Notes: generated by a model not told the origin, from the letters alone. 64,000 nucleotides of DNA from Castellaniella sp. (GCF_034675845.1 NZ_JAUCCU010000002.1:620001-684000), one strand, 5' to 3'. Positions 7,754-17,834 are shown, numbered from the stretch's first letter. Program-made: numbers and translations.

Positions 7754-8662
7754 ATGAATGAACGTTTGACTCCCGGGACCGTGGCTTTGCTGCTCGTGCC
7801 CCCCGCCTTATGGGCCAGCAATGCGGTGGTTGGCCGGGCGGTGGCCGATCTGGTCCCCCCCATGACGCTTAATTTCTTTCGCTGGGCCGTGGCCCTGCTA
7901 TTGCTGCTGCCGTTTGGCTATCGGGTATTGCAGCGGGGCAGCGCCGTCTGGCGGGAATGGCCGCGCTATGCCATGTTGGGCTTGCTGGGGGTTGGGCTAT
8001 ATAACTCTTTGCAATACCTGGCGCTCCATACCTCGACCCCGGTCAATGTCACGCTGGTGGCGGCCAGCATGCCGGTCTGGATGATGCTGGTGGGGCGCAT
8101 GTTTCATGGGGCGGCGATACGTCCGGCGCAGATGGCGGGGGCGGGGCTGTCGCTGGCCGGGGTTGCCATCGTTCTGTCCCATGGCCAGTGGGATCAGTTT
8201 CTGGCCTTGCGCTTCGTGGTGGGCGATTTGCTGATGGTATTGGCCACGATTATCTGGGCGTTTTACAGCTGGCAGTTGACTCAGGTTCCGGCGGATGCGC
8301 CGGTGCGGGCGCATTGGGCGGGATTCTTGTTGGGGCAGGTGCTGTATGGGGCGGCCTGGTCCGGGATGTTTGCGGCGCTGGAATGGCAACTGACCGATAG
8401 TCAGGTAGTGTGGGGCTGGCCTTTGCTGTTGGCCGTGGCGTTCGTGGCCGTCGGCCCGGCGGTGATTGCGTTTCGCTGCTGGGGCGCCGGGGTGCAGCGG
8501 GTGGGGCCGACCTTGGCGGGTTTTTTCAATAATCTGACCCCTTTGATTGCGGCCCTGTTGTCATCGGCTTTGCTGGGCGAACGCCCGCATTTCTATCATG
8601 CGACGGCCTTTTTGCTGATTATCGGGGGCATTGTGATGTCTTCGCGCCGGGCCAGGACATGA
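7754..8662 (+). CDS. EamA (DMT) family transporter
   Basis: This 302-residue protein is almost entirely hydrophobic, with ten likely transmembrane helices in two homologous EamA halves. PPALWASNAVVGRAVADL opens the first repeat, and the second ends FFNNLTPLIAALLSSALLGE, the most conserved EamA motif. Relatives export amino acids or other small metabolites. The stop overlaps the start of a second EamA gene by 4 bases, so the pair is co-translated and may form a heterodimer or act in parallel. Confidence 0.85.
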   Translation: MNERLTPGTVALLLVPPALWASNAVVGRAVADLVPPMTLNFFRWAVALLLLLPFGYRVLQRGSAVWREWPRYAMLGLLGVGLYNSLQYLALHTSTPVNVTLVAASMPVWMMLVGRMFHGAAIRPAQMAGAGLSLAGVAIVLSHGQWDQFLALRFVVGDLLMVLATIIWAFYSWQLTQVPADAPVRAHWAGFLLGQVLYGAAWSGMFAALEWQLTDSQVVWGWPLLLAVAFVAVGPAVIAFRCWGAGVQRVGPTLAGFFNNLTPLIAALLSSALLGERPHFYHATAFLLIIGGIVMSSRRART

Positions 8663-9606
8663 GTCCGCAGGATGCCGCACCAAGCTCCGTGCCTTGGGTG
8701 GCATATGTCTGTCTGGCGGGCAGCATGTTCGTGGTCGGGGCATATGTGGCATTCAGCAAGCCGCTGGCCTTGATTTTTCCTGTATTTTTGCTGGGTTGCC
8801 TGCGCTTTGGTATCGGTGGGCTGTCGGTGCTGCATTGGCTGCGTAAACCCGCGACCGAGCCGCCCTTGACGATGCGCCTGCATTGGCTGATTTTTCTGGA
8901 GTCCTTCATCGGCAGCTTTCTGTTCACGGTGTTCATGGTGCTGGGCGTCAGCTACAGCAATGCCGTGGCGGCTGGGGTGATCATGTCCGCCATTCCGGCG
9001 GCGATTGCCGTCCTCAGCCGTTTGGTGCTGGGCGAGGCCATCCGGCCCCAGATCGTGCTGGCTATTCTTTGCGCCGTGTTGGGCATCGCACTGCTGGCGC
9101 TGGCCCAACCCGATGCGGATCAGGCCCAGGTCGGGGATGCTGCCCAGCACTGGCTGGGCTACGCCTTGTTGGGCGGGGCCGTGCTGTGCGAGGCGGCGTA
9201 TGCCGTCATCGGCAAACAGTTGACGGGCAGCCTGTCTGCCAAGCGCATCAGTGCCTTGATGAATGTCTGGGGGTTTGTGCTGATGCTGCCGGCGGGGCTT
9301 TGGACGGCCCGGAATTTCGATTTTTCAGCGGTGTCTATATCCATGTGGGGGGCAATGCTGCTGTATGGCCTGGCCGCCAGCTGGACGATTCTATTGTGGA
9401 TGACGGGCTTGCGCCGCGTGCCGGCTTCGCGCGCAGGCGTTTTTACCGCCATGCTGCCGGTGGGGGCGGCTTGCGTGGGGGTGCTGGCGCTGGGGGAATC
9501 CTTCAGTCGCCTGCATGCCCTGGCGTTTGGCTTGGCGCTGTTGGGGTTGGTGCTGGCGGTCTGGCCGGGTCGGGCCTCAAGCGCCGCGCGCGTGCTCGAT
9601 CAATAA
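8659..9606 (+). CDS. EamA (DMT) family transporter, second copy
   Basis: This 315-residue inner-membrane protein has ten predicted helices and two EamA repeats. It is distant in sequence from the preceding exporter, so the pair is not a recent duplication. Conserved traces are AIPAAIAVLSRLVLGEAI in the first half and the MLPVGAACVGVLALGE segment in the second. Its last 30 bases overlap the 3' end of recJ on the other strand. The substrate is unknown. Confidence 0.85.
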   Translation: MSPQDAAPSSVPWVAYVCLAGSMFVVGAYVAFSKPLALIFPVFLLGCLRFGIGGLSVLHWLRKPATEPPLTMRLHWLIFLESFIGSFLFTVFMVLGVSYSNAVAAGVIMSAIPAAIAVLSRLVLGEAIRPQIVLAILCAVLGIALLALAQPDADQAQVGDAAQHWLGYALLGGAVLCEAAYAVIGKQLTGSLSAKRISALMNVWGFVLMLPAGLWTARNFDFSAVSISMWGAMLLYGLAASWTILLWMTGLRRVPASRAGVFTAMLPVGAACVGVLALGESFSRLHALAFGLALLGLVLAVWPGRASSAARVLDQ

Positions 9607-11277
9607 CTGCAGGGTGGTCTGTCCCCCCCAGGTATTGCGCTCCAGTCGATAGGCGGCTTCGATGCGCTCGGGCAGGGGGTCGGCATGATTGAACCAGATG
9701 GCATCCAGGCGCTGGCCGTCGTGCTCCAGAAACAGCTTCAGGTGGCGCTCCTTCAGGACGCGCTGGTGGATGACCTGGAAATATCCCTGGAACAGCGGTG
9801 CCGCAAAGCCTGCACCCCAGACCTGTTCTGCCAGCATGGCTGCGGTTTCCACGGAAAAATACATGGGCTCCAGGGCGCCATCGGTCTCCAGGCAGGGCTC
9901 GAAAGCATCCTGGCCACTGAGCGTGCGTACCGCCAGATCCAGCTGCTCGGTGAAGTCCTCGAATGCGGCCAGGCGCAGGATCAGGCCGGCGGCCATGGCG
10001 TGGCCGCCAAACTGCAGGATGGCGCCGGGCAGGCGCTTGCTGACCAGGTCCAGCGCGTCGCGCAGGTGGACCTCGGGGATGGATCGCCCTGATCCGCGCA
10101 GCGTGTCGTGCTCGTCGGGAGCGAATGCCAGGGTGGGGCGCCAGTAGGTTTCTTTCAGCCGCGAAGCGACCAGGCCGATCACGCCGGGGTGCCAGTCGGG
10201 CTGCCATACACAGAGACTGGCGGTTTGTCTGGGGGGCTGTATATCCAGCTGTGCCAGGGCCTGATCACGCATGGTGGTTTCGCGGGCCCTTCGTTCGCGG
10301 TTGATTTCATCCAGCGATTGGGCCAGTGCCAGGGCGCGGGCCGGATCGTCTTCCAGCAGGCAGTGGATGCCGATACTCATGTCGGCCATGCGGCCAGCGG
10401 CATTGATGCGGGGTCCCAGGGCAAAGCCCAGATCGGCGGTGCTGGCCATGCGGGGGTCGCGGCCGGCCACGGCAAACAGCGCTGCGATGCCCGCCTGCAT
10501 CTGTCCCTGGCGGATACGTTTCAGGCCCTGGGTCACCAGCAGACGGTTATTGTCATCCAGCCGCACGACGTCGGCCACGGTGCCTAAGGCCACCAGGTCG
10601 CTTAAGGCATCCAGGCGCGGGCCGCCGCGCGGCGGCAGCACGCCACGTGCGCGCAAGGTGGCACGCAGGGTCAACAGCACATAAAAAATCACCCCGACGC
10701 CGGCCAGGTGTTTAGAGGGGAAGTCGCAGCCCGCCTGATTGGGATTGACGATGGCCAGCGCCTGGGGCAGCGCATCGCCCGGCAGGTGGTGGTCTGTGAC
10801 AATCACCTGGATGCCTGCCGCCTGGGCCGCTGCCACGCCTTCGACACTGGCGATGCCGTTATCCACCGTGATCAGCAGATCGGGCCGTCCAGCGGCGTGC
10901 TTGCAGGCCAGCTCGACCACGGCGGGCGACAGGCCATAGCCGGTCTCGAAGCGGTTGGGCACCAGAAAGTCCACCTGCGCGCCCAGCAGACGCAATCCAC
11001 GCACCGCCACGGCGCATGCGGTGGCACCGTCGCAATCGTAGTCGGCCACAATCAGTAGCTTTTTCTGACTGGCAATCGCATCGGCCAGCAAATCGGCGGC
11101 CTGTTGTCCCTGGGATAAGCGCGTCGGCGGGATGAGGTTGGCCCAGTCGGGCGCAGTGCTTTGAGACAGGCCGCGTGCCGCCCACAGCCGGGCCAGCAGC
11201 GGATGGACCCCGGCATCCGTCAGTGCCTGCGTGCCTTGCCGGCGGGACTGGCGCGGACGAATCAGCGGCTGCACCAC
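9577..11277 (-). CDS. recJ: Single-stranded-DNA exonuclease RecJ
   Basis: RecJ is a 5'-3' ssDNA exonuclease of recombination and mismatch repair. DHH-family motifs are present: LLIVADYDCDGATA (motif I), LLITVDNGIAS, and VTDHHLPG (motif III), then the DHHA1 part with GVIGLVASRLKE and LQFGGHAMAAGL. I chose the GTG at 11277, giving 566 residues, because GGAGG lies 5 bases before it and 566 is close to E. coli RecJ (577). Longer open reading to 11433 gives an unrelated N-terminus. It overlaps the upstream gene by 16 bases. Confidence 0.93.
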   Translation of the reverse strand: MVQPLIRPRQSRRQGTQALTDAGVHPLLARLWAARGLSQSTAPDWANLIPPTRLSQGQQAADLLADAIASQKKLLIVADYDCDGATACAVAVRGLRLLGAQVDFLVPNRFETGYGLSPAVVELACKHAAGRPDLLITVDNGIASVEGVAAAQAAGIQVIVTDHHLPGDALPQALAIVNPNQAGCDFPSKHLAGVGVIFYVLLTLRATLRARGVLPPRGGPRLDALSDLVALGTVADVVRLDDNNRLLVTQGLKRIRQGQMQAGIAALFAVAGRDPRMASTADLGFALGPRINAAGRMADMSIGIHCLLEDDPARALALAQSLDEINRERRARETTMRDQALAQLDIQPPRQTASLCVWQPDWHPGVIGLVASRLKETYWRPTLAFAPDEHDTLRGSGRSIPEVHLRDALDLVSKRLPGAILQFGGHAMAAGLILRLAAFEDFTEQLDLAVRTLSGQDAFEPCLETDGALEPMYFSVETAAMLAEQVWGAGFAAPLFQGYFQVIHQRVLKERHLKLFLEHDGQRLDAIWFNHADPLPERIEAAYRLERNTWGGQTTLQLLIEHARGA

Positions 11278-12170
11278 CAGCGCCTCCAGTCTTGGGTTTT
11301 CAAGCGCGCCAGCCAGCCACCAGATACGGTGACACTGGCATAGCGGTCGCGTCCGCCGAGGACCAAGATAGGGTGCTGGCTGGCCATGGGCGTCAATAAT
11401 TGCTGATCGAGATCGGCCAGGGCTTCTATCCACTCACCCCAGCGCTGGGCGGTGGCCAAGGCCTGCAGGCGGGTGTCGATGTGCAGGTCTGGTGGCAGCG
11501 AGGTCGTCAATTGGCTGGGGCGGGCGCCGCCATACAGCCAGAGGCTATTGATGGGTGGCAGGCCGTTGCGCTGGCGGTCGAGGTTGATCGGATGCTCGAA
11601 CCATGCCATTTGCAAAGTATTGACCAGTCGCCGCCACGGCTGGGCTGCTGGGGCCTGGGGCCACCAGTCGTTGACTGCACTGACGGCCACCAGGGCTGGG
11701 CTGGCACAGGGCAGCGTCGGGTTCGATGGCCAGCGCACGCGCCAGGTATCGGTCAGCAGCGGTTCCAGCTGCAGGCCGTCTTCCAGGTATGCTTGGGCGG
11801 ATGCCCAGAGCGCCTCGGATTGTTCTGTCGTGATCGCCAGCGTGTCGGCCGGCAACAGGGCGGCGCCATCGCGTGAAGGCGCCATGTGGATCAGCTCGGC
11901 CAGCCAGACCGGCTCATCATCCAGCGTAGGCGCACGCAGAGGCCCCAGACCTGCGCTAATATGCTCGGCTGGTGCGGGTATAAAGCCGTGCGCATCCAGC
12001 AGCCAGTGTTCTAATGGGGTGCACCAAGTGTTTGCCGCCAGACTGGGGCTGATCACGGGTTTCCCTTTGCCTAGCCAGTGGGCCAGGGTGGGGGCGCGTT
12101 GCGCCAGATGGGGTGCCAGTTCGGTGGCGACTTCAGGGTCGGGCCAGGCCCCAGGGATCACGATATGCAT
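11262..12170 (-). CDS. RpfE-like conserved protein upstream of recJ
   Basis: This 302-residue soluble protein opens MHIVIPGAWPD and is rich in Trp and Leu. Proteins of this kind, encoded next to recJ, are annotated in Burkholderiales and Xanthomonas as RpfE-like or phosphoglycerate-mutase-related; recJ-rpfE adjacency is known in Xanthomonas. A DRYASVTVSGG segment close to the C-terminus resembles a nucleotide or phosphate loop, but I cannot assign an activity. The gene ends inside the recJ start region, so the two are coupled. Confidence 0.6.
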   Translation of the reverse strand: MHIVIPGAWPDPEVATELAPHLAQRAPTLAHWLGKGKPVISPSLAANTWCTPLEHWLLDAHGFIPAPAEHISAGLGPLRAPTLDDEPVWLAELIHMAPSRDGAALLPADTLAITTEQSEALWASAQAYLEDGLQLEPLLTDTWRVRWPSNPTLPCASPALVAVSAVNDWWPQAPAAQPWRRLVNTLQMAWFEHPINLDRQRNGLPPINSLWLYGGARPSQLTTSLPPDLHIDTRLQALATAQRWGEWIEALADLDQQLLTPMASQHPILVLGGRDRYASVTVSGGWLARLKTQDWRRWWCSR

Positions 12171-12210
12171 GGCGGAATTGTAGAGTCAAACGCAAGCAAA
12201 GGCTGTTTAG

Positions 12211-13482
12211 ATGAGTTATGAGTGGTGGATTGGGGCGCGTTATGCGGGCTTGGCGCGGACTGGCCGCGGGGGCCGCCGAGGCGACCGCTTCGTGTCTTTC
12301 GTGGCGGCCAGCTCGATGGCGGGGATTGCGCTGGGGGTTGCAGCCCTGATTATCGTGCTGTCCGTGATGAATGGTTTTCAGACCCAGGTGCGGGATCGCA
12401 TGCTGTCGGTGCTACCCCATATAGAACTCTATTTACCGGGCGTGTCGCATCAACAGGTACTGGATCATTGGCAGGACCTGGCGCGCGAGGCCGAGACGGA
12501 CCCTGCCGTGCGCGGGGCTGCGCCTTTTGTGGCGGCTCAGGCCATGCTGGCCCAGGGACAGTCGCTCAGCGGCGTTCAGGTTCGCGGCATCGATCCGGCG
12601 ACTGAACCCCAGGTATCGGATTTGCAAGGGCAACTGGAGTCCGGTTCGCTGAGCAGTCTGAGCCCTGGGTCGTACCAAGTCGTGATTGGCAGCCAGATCG
12701 CCCAGTCGCTGGGCCTGCGGGTGGGGGATACGGTGCTGCTGCTGGCCCCCCAGGGCTCGATTTCACCGGCGGGATTTTCTCCGCGCATGCGCCAGTTCAC
12801 GGTGTCTGGGGTGTTTTCCTCGGGCTATTACGAATATGACGCAACGCTGGCCTTCATCAATGTGGAAGACGCCGCCCGCGTGTTTCGCGACAGCGGCATC
12901 AGCGGTGTGCGGCTGCGTATCGCGGATATGCAGCAAGCCCCGGTTGTGGCGCGTCAACTGCTGGCCCTCATGCCACCGGGGGTGCGCGCCATGGATTGGA
13001 CGCAGAATAATCGGACCTGGTTTGCCGCTGTGCAAACCGAAAAACGTATGATGTTCCTGATCCTGACCCTGATTGTGGCGGTGGCCGCCTTCAATTTGTT
13101 GTCCTCTCTGGTGATGGCCGTCAAGGACAAGCGATCCGATATTGCGATCCTGCGCACGTTGGGGGCCACCCCGGCAGAGATTGCACGTATTTTCTTGGTA
13201 CAAGGAGCCTTGATCGGCGTGATTGGCACGGCAGCCGGGGTGCTGTTGGGCACCCTGACCGCGTATAACATCGACGTCATCGTGCCTTGGATAGAGCGCA
13301 TGCTGGGGGTGCAGTTCTTGCCGCAACAGATCTACTTCATCAGCGAACTGCCATCCAATCCCCAGATGGGCGATATCACGGTCATCGGGCTGACCTCATT
13401 GGTCTTGTCTCTGTTGGCGACGCTATATCCCAGCTGGCGGGCGTCGCGCCTGCAGCCTGCCCAGGTATTGCGTCATGACTGA
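12211..13482 (+). CDS. lolC: Lipoprotein-releasing ABC permease LolC/LolE
   Basis: This 423-residue inner-membrane protein has one N-terminal helix (residues about 27-50, SSMAGIALGVAALIIVLSVM), a large periplasmic domain and three C-terminal helices in the FtsX/MacB fold. The conserved VMNGFQ motif near residue 53 is characteristic of LolC/E. With LolD it extracts outer-membrane lipoproteins and hands them to LolA. Only one permease gene is present here, as is common in betaproteobacteria, which implies a homodimer. It overlaps lolD by 8 bases. Confidence 0.93.
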   Translation: MSYEWWIGARYAGLARTGRGGRRGDRFVSFVAASSMAGIALGVAALIIVLSVMNGFQTQVRDRMLSVLPHIELYLPGVSHQQVLDHWQDLAREAETDPAVRGAAPFVAAQAMLAQGQSLSGVQVRGIDPATEPQVSDLQGQLESGSLSSLSPGSYQVVIGSQIAQSLGLRVGDTVLLLAPQGSISPAGFSPRMRQFTVSGVFSSGYYEYDATLAFINVEDAARVFRDSGISGVRLRIADMQQAPVVARQLLALMPPGVRAMDWTQNNRTWFAAVQTEKRMMFLILTLIVAVAAFNLLSSLVMAVKDKRSDIAILRTLGATPAEIARIFLVQGALIGVIGTAAGVLLGTLTAYNIDVIVPWIERMLGVQFLPQQIYFISELPSNPQMGDITVIGLTSLVLSLLATLYPSWRASRLQPAQVLRHD

Positions 13483-14176
13483 ATCATTCCAATCAGCCGA
13501 CGTGGTGCTGCGCGCCGAGCACCTGTCCAAGTCCTATGACGAGGGCACTGGGCGGGTGGATGTGCTGCAAGACGTCAGCCTGACGGTGCATGCCCACGAG
13601 ATGCTGGCGATTATTGGTGCCTCCGGTTCTGGCAAAAGCACGCTGCTGCATGTCCTGGGCTTGCTGGACCAGCCCGACCAGGGGCAGCTTTGGGTGGCGG
13701 GCCAGGCTGCCGCAGGCCTGTCCGAGCGCCAGCGCAGCCGCTTGCGCAATCAGTCCCTGGGATTTGTGTATCAGTTTCATCACCTGTTGCCGGAATTTTC
13801 CGCCCTGGATAATGTTGCCATGCCGCTGATCGTGCGCCGCATGGCACGATCCCAGGCCCGACAGCAGGCCAGTCAAATGCTGGATCAGGTGGGGCTGGGC
13901 CAGCGGATGGCGCATTTTCCGGGTCAGTTGTCCGGGGGCGAGCGCCAGCGCGTGGCCCTGGCCCGCGCCCTGGTCACCCAACCGGCCTGCGTGCTGGCCG
14001 ACGAACCCACCGGCAACCTGGACCGCCACACGGCCGATACGATGTTTGCGTTGCTGCGCCAGATCAATCAGGATCTGGGCACGGCCTTCATTATCGTCAC
14101 GCACGACCCGGCCCTGGCTGCGCTGGCGCATCGGCAGCTGCACATGCAGGCCGGGTGCTTGCGCCATGCTGATTGA
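13475..14176 (+). CDS. lolD: Lipoprotein-releasing ATPase LolD
   Basis: This 233-residue ABC ATPase has Walker A GASGSGKST, signature LSGGERQR, Walker B VLADEPTGNLD and H-loop VTHD, and the HHLLPEFSALDNVAMPL region typical of the LolD/MacB/FtsE group. It forms the motor of the LolCD complex. It overlaps lolC upstream by 8 bases and tatD downstream by 11, indicating one operon. Confidence 0.94.
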   Translation: MTESFQSADVVLRAEHLSKSYDEGTGRVDVLQDVSLTVHAHEMLAIIGASGSGKSTLLHVLGLLDQPDQGQLWVAGQAAAGLSERQRSRLRNQSLGFVYQFHHLLPEFSALDNVAMPLIVRRMARSQARQQASQMLDQVGLGQRMAHFPGQLSGGERQRVALARALVTQPACVLADEPTGNLDRHTADTMFALLRQINQDLGTAFIIVTHDPALAALAHRQLHMQAGCLRHAD

Positions 14177-14994
14177 CACGCACTGCCATCTGGATGCAAC
14201 CGAGTTTGATGCCGACCGGGCAGCGGTGATTGCCCGCGCTGTGGCCGCCGGGGTACGGCAAATCGTGATTCCAGCAGTGGGGCGCAGCAATTTTCAGGCG
14301 GTCAGAGATTTGGCCTGGTCCTGGCCGGGAGGCCGCTATGCGCTGGGGATACATCCCTTGTATGTGGCGCAGGCGGATGATCAAGACCTGCTGGCCCTGG
14401 CGCAATGCCTGCACGCCTGGCAGGATGATCCTCGCCTGGTTGCCGTGGGTGAAATCGGCCTGGATTTTTTTTGTGCCGGATCACAATGCCCCGGCCCAGC
14501 GCGCCCGCCAAGAAATATTTTATGCCCACCAACTGGGCCTGGCCCGGCAGTTTGGCCTGCCGGTACTGCTGCATGGGCGCAAATCCCAGGATGTTTTATT
14601 GAAATACCTGCGCAGGCAGTCGCCCATCGGTGGCATTGCGCATGCCTTCAATGGCAGTTTTCAGCAGGCGCATCAGTTTCTGGATTTGGGTTTTTCTTTG
14701 GGGATGGGCGGGGCGCTGACGTTTGATCGGGCCTTGCAGATCCGGCGCCTGGCCACCCAGTTGCCGATCGGCGCCCTGGTGCTGGAAACCGATGCGCCGG
14801 ACATGGCCCCAGCCTGGTTGGGCCGGGATGCCCAGGGGCATGCTCAGCCAGCCCGCAACGAGCCTGCAGAAATAGCGGGTGTGGCTGATTGCCTGGCGAG
14901 CTTGCGGGGCGAGGCCCGGGCAGCGGTGATTGGTCAATGCGCCGCTAATGCACAGCGATCGCTGCCCAGGCTGGCCCTGGTTCAGCCTATCTGA
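14166..14994 (+). pseudogene. tatD: TatD-family metal-dependent DNase, frameshifted in a T-run
   Basis: The first part (MLIDTHCHLDATEFDADR to GEIGLDFF) and the second part (VPDHNAPAQRARQEIFYAHQ, LLHGRKSQDVLLKYL, AHAFNGS, LETDAPDMAP) together give a normal TatD deoxyribonuclease of about 275 residues, with HxH near the start, E in GEIGLDF, and the late H and D ligands. They lie in different frames. The shift is at 14465-14472, a run of eight T where seven would keep the frame. Either one T is inserted (mutation or sequencing error) or the product depends on slippage. TatD relatives act in DNA repair and RNA trimming. Confidence 0.85.
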
Positions 14995-15086
14995 CCAATT
15001 AAGCGCGCAATTTTGTCAACCTGGACTGGAACTGTCCTATCGGCGTGACGTAGTGTCTTCGGTCTGGGCAGGCTGGGAGACAGGGC

Positions 15087-17720
15087 ATGATCGGGCGCTT
15101 GATCGTCGGGGCAGGGCTATTGGGAGTCGTAGCGGTGCACCGCCTGGCCCTGTTGCCTGCCTGGCCGGGTGTTCTGGCCTGGGGCTTGCTGCCGTTGGCC
15201 TTGTTGGGCCTGATTCCATGGCTCGGCGGTCGCCCCCAAAGCAGAATCAGGTCTAGGTTTCTTCGTCACGCACGTCTGGCCTTATGGTTGGGGCGCCTGC
15301 TCCAAACCTGTCGCATGCTGCTGGCGTGCCTGTCGGCGGCCTTGCTGGCGGCAGCGGTGACGGTTTTCTGGGCTGAACGGCGGCTGGATCAGACGCTGGA
15401 TGCGGGCAATACGGATCGGGTGTCCCGGGTGATCTTGCGGGTGCAGGGCTTGCCGCGGCTGCAGCCGGATCGGGTCCGGTTCGAGGCGGAAGTGTTGCAG
15501 GCTCATCCGCCGGGGGTGCCCCAGCGCATCTTGGTCAACTGGTCGGCATCCGGCTGGCGTAGCCCTTATGCGGCGGCCAAGCCCGCAGACCCGCCATTTC
15601 CGGATATTTATGCCGGTCAGGTCTGGCGCATGGCCCTGGTGTTGCGGCCGATCCAGGCCGCGCAGAACATCACCGCTTTTGATTACGAGGGCCATGCCTT
15701 TGCCGCCGATATACGGGCGACAGGCACGGTGCGCGGAGCGCCCGAGTATTTGCACGATGAACCCTGGCACAGCCTGTCGACGGTGGCCGACCGGGCGCGA
15801 CATCATATCCGGCAGGCCATGGCGCCTTATCTAGCTGGAAAACGCTATGGGGCGGTACTGCGCGCCTTGGCCATCGGGGACCAGGATGGCATGGATGATG
15901 CCGATTGGACGGTTTTCAACCGCACAGGCCTGACGCATCTCGTGTCCATATCCGGTTCGCACATCACCATGTTGGCAGGCATGGGGGGCTTGTCGGTGAT
16001 CTGGGGCTGGCGCCGGTTTTCCTGGCGTGGCCGCTTGCTGGCCGAGCGCTGGCCCGCAAGGCGGGCCGGGGCCTGTGCCGCCTTGTTGGTGGCCTGGCTG
16101 TATTGCCTGCTGGCTGGCTGGGGGGTTCCCGCCCAGCGCACTTTCATGATGCTGGCGGTCGTCGCGGGGGCTCAGATCCTGCAGTTGCGCCTCAGTGGCG
16201 CTCGGGTGCTGGCCTTGGCCGCCCTCGTGGTGGTGGCACTGGACCCTTGGTCGGTGCTGGCCAGTGGGTTTTGGCTGTCTTTTGCCGCCGTGGGGGTATT
16301 GCTGGCGGTGGGGCTGGACAGTACCACTGCGGCGGCGGGTGATGTGCCGGTGGCGGCGCCGACGCTTGCATCATGCCGCCAACGCTGGCTGCGCGGATTG
16401 CGCCTGGCGGCGCGCCTGCAGTGGGCCATTACCCTGGCGCTGGCGCCAGTGCTGGCCTGGATATTTCATGAAGTATCGCTGGTGTCGCCGCTGGCCAATG
16501 CCTATGCCATCCCCCTGATTGAATTGCTGGTCACGCCCCTGTCTTTGCTGTTGGCGGCGTGTGCCCTGGTGCCGGGGCTGGACTGGTTGGCGGATGTTCT
16601 GGCCTGGCTCGCGCATGGGGTGCTGGATTGGATGATGGTGCCCACGGCCTGGTTGGCCCGGTTGCCGACCTGGCCGGTGCCGACGGTGCCTGCGGGTTTG
16701 TATCTTCTGGCTTCAGCCGGGGTGGCGGTGGCCCTTTGGCCGCGTCGCACGGCGCGCCAATCCGTTGGTGCACAGGCCAGGGGAGGATGGTCTGCATCTG
16801 CATTGCGTTGGCCAGTCTGGCTTGGTGGCCGACAGCGCTGGGGCTGGCTGGCCCTGTTGCCCATGCTGATGTGGGTGCCTGCGCGTCCGGCGCTGGGCGA
16901 GTGGGATCTGCATGCCCTGGATGTCGGGCAGGGCAGTGCTTTGCTGGTGCGCACGGCAAAGCACGCCATCTTGTTCGATACAGGTGCCCGTCATGCCCGC
17001 GATAGCGATGAGGGCGTTCGCACCGTGGTGCCTGTGGCCCGGGCCCTGGGGGTGCGGCGGCTGGATGTCTTGGTGGTGTCGCACGCGGACCTGGATCATG
17101 CGGGCGGGGTGCGCAGCATCCTGGATGCCATGCCGGTAGAACAGACTTACAGTTCCTTTGATCTGCCTGCCTGGTTGCGTCGTGAGGCCCGTCTGTTGCA
17201 GGCTGAGCCTGCCACTGCGCCGCTGGCCGCCAGTTTTTGTCAGTTTGGCGGACGCTGGCAGATCGACGGCGTCAGTTTTGAATTTCTGTGGCCCCTGGAT
17301 GTGCGCGGTGAACGCAAAGGCGTACAGGCCAATGCAGGTAGCTGTGTGCTGCGGGTGCGGGGGCGCTATCACAGCCTGCTGCTGACCGGGGATATTGAAG
17401 CCCGCACGGAATCCGTGTTGGTGGCGCGGGGCCTGACGCCGGTGGATGTGGTGGTGGCTGCCCACCACGGATCGCGCACGTCTTCGTCAGCGGCATTTGT
17501 GGCGGCGGTGTCCGCCCGCCATGTCATCATGCAGGTAGGCCGCTGGAATCGCCACGGCCATCCTGCGGATGCCGTGCTGCGCCGCTGGCAGCAGGCGGAC
17601 ACGCAGGTCTGGCGGACTGACTGGCAGGGCGGGGTAAATGCCGAGTCGCGTGCCGATGGGCTGTCGTTGTACAGTGTATTGAAGTCGTCGCGTCGGTATT
17701 GGCATGGCCAGCGTCCCTAA
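15087..17720 (+). CDS. comEC: DNA internalisation protein ComEC/Rec2
   Basis: This 877-residue polytopic protein forms the inner-membrane channel for single-stranded DNA in natural transformation. Membrane helices flank a Competence domain (roughly residues 230-520, with LTHLVSISGSHITMLAG). The C-terminal third is a metallo-beta-lactamase-like domain with DVGQGSALLV, SHADLDHAGG (HxDxDH) and AAHHGSRTSSS. Both the OB-like N-terminal segment and the MBL metal residues look intact. GGGAGACAGGG precedes the ATG. Other competence genes would be elsewhere. Confidence 0.93.
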   Translation: MIGRLIVGAGLLGVVAVHRLALLPAWPGVLAWGLLPLALLGLIPWLGGRPQSRIRSRFLRHARLALWLGRLLQTCRMLLACLSAALLAAAVTVFWAERRLDQTLDAGNTDRVSRVILRVQGLPRLQPDRVRFEAEVLQAHPPGVPQRILVNWSASGWRSPYAAAKPADPPFPDIYAGQVWRMALVLRPIQAAQNITAFDYEGHAFAADIRATGTVRGAPEYLHDEPWHSLSTVADRARHHIRQAMAPYLAGKRYGAVLRALAIGDQDGMDDADWTVFNRTGLTHLVSISGSHITMLAGMGGLSVIWGWRRFSWRGRLLAERWPARRAGACAALLVAWLYCLLAGWGVPAQRTFMMLAVVAGAQILQLRLSGARVLALAALVVVALDPWSVLASGFWLSFAAVGVLLAVGLDSTTAAAGDVPVAAPTLASCRQRWLRGLRLAARLQWAITLALAPVLAWIFHEVSLVSPLANAYAIPLIELLVTPLSLLLAACALVPGLDWLADVLAWLAHGVLDWMMVPTAWLARLPTWPVPTVPAGLYLLASAGVAVALWPRRTARQSVGAQARGGWSASALRWPVWLGGRQRWGWLALLPMLMWVPARPALGEWDLHALDVGQGSALLVRTAKHAILFDTGARHARDSDEGVRTVVPVARALGVRRLDVLVVSHADLDHAGGVRSILDAMPVEQTYSSFDLPAWLRREARLLQAEPATAPLAASFCQFGGRWQIDGVSFEFLWPLDVRGERKGVQANAGSCVLRVRGRYHSLLLTGDIEARTESVLVARGLTPVDVVVAAHHGSRTSSSAAFVAAVSARHVIMQVGRWNRHGHPADAVLRRWQQADTQVWRTDWQGGVNAESRADGLSLYSVLKSSRRYWHGQRP

Positions 17721-17834
17721 TGGTTTATCCGATCTTGTGCTGAATTGCGGGATCGGCGATGATGCGCCAGCCGTCCATAAGACGACTGTTGCCCGCCAGC
17801 GGGTTAATGGCAAATCCAAAAGATTTTCTCGACC

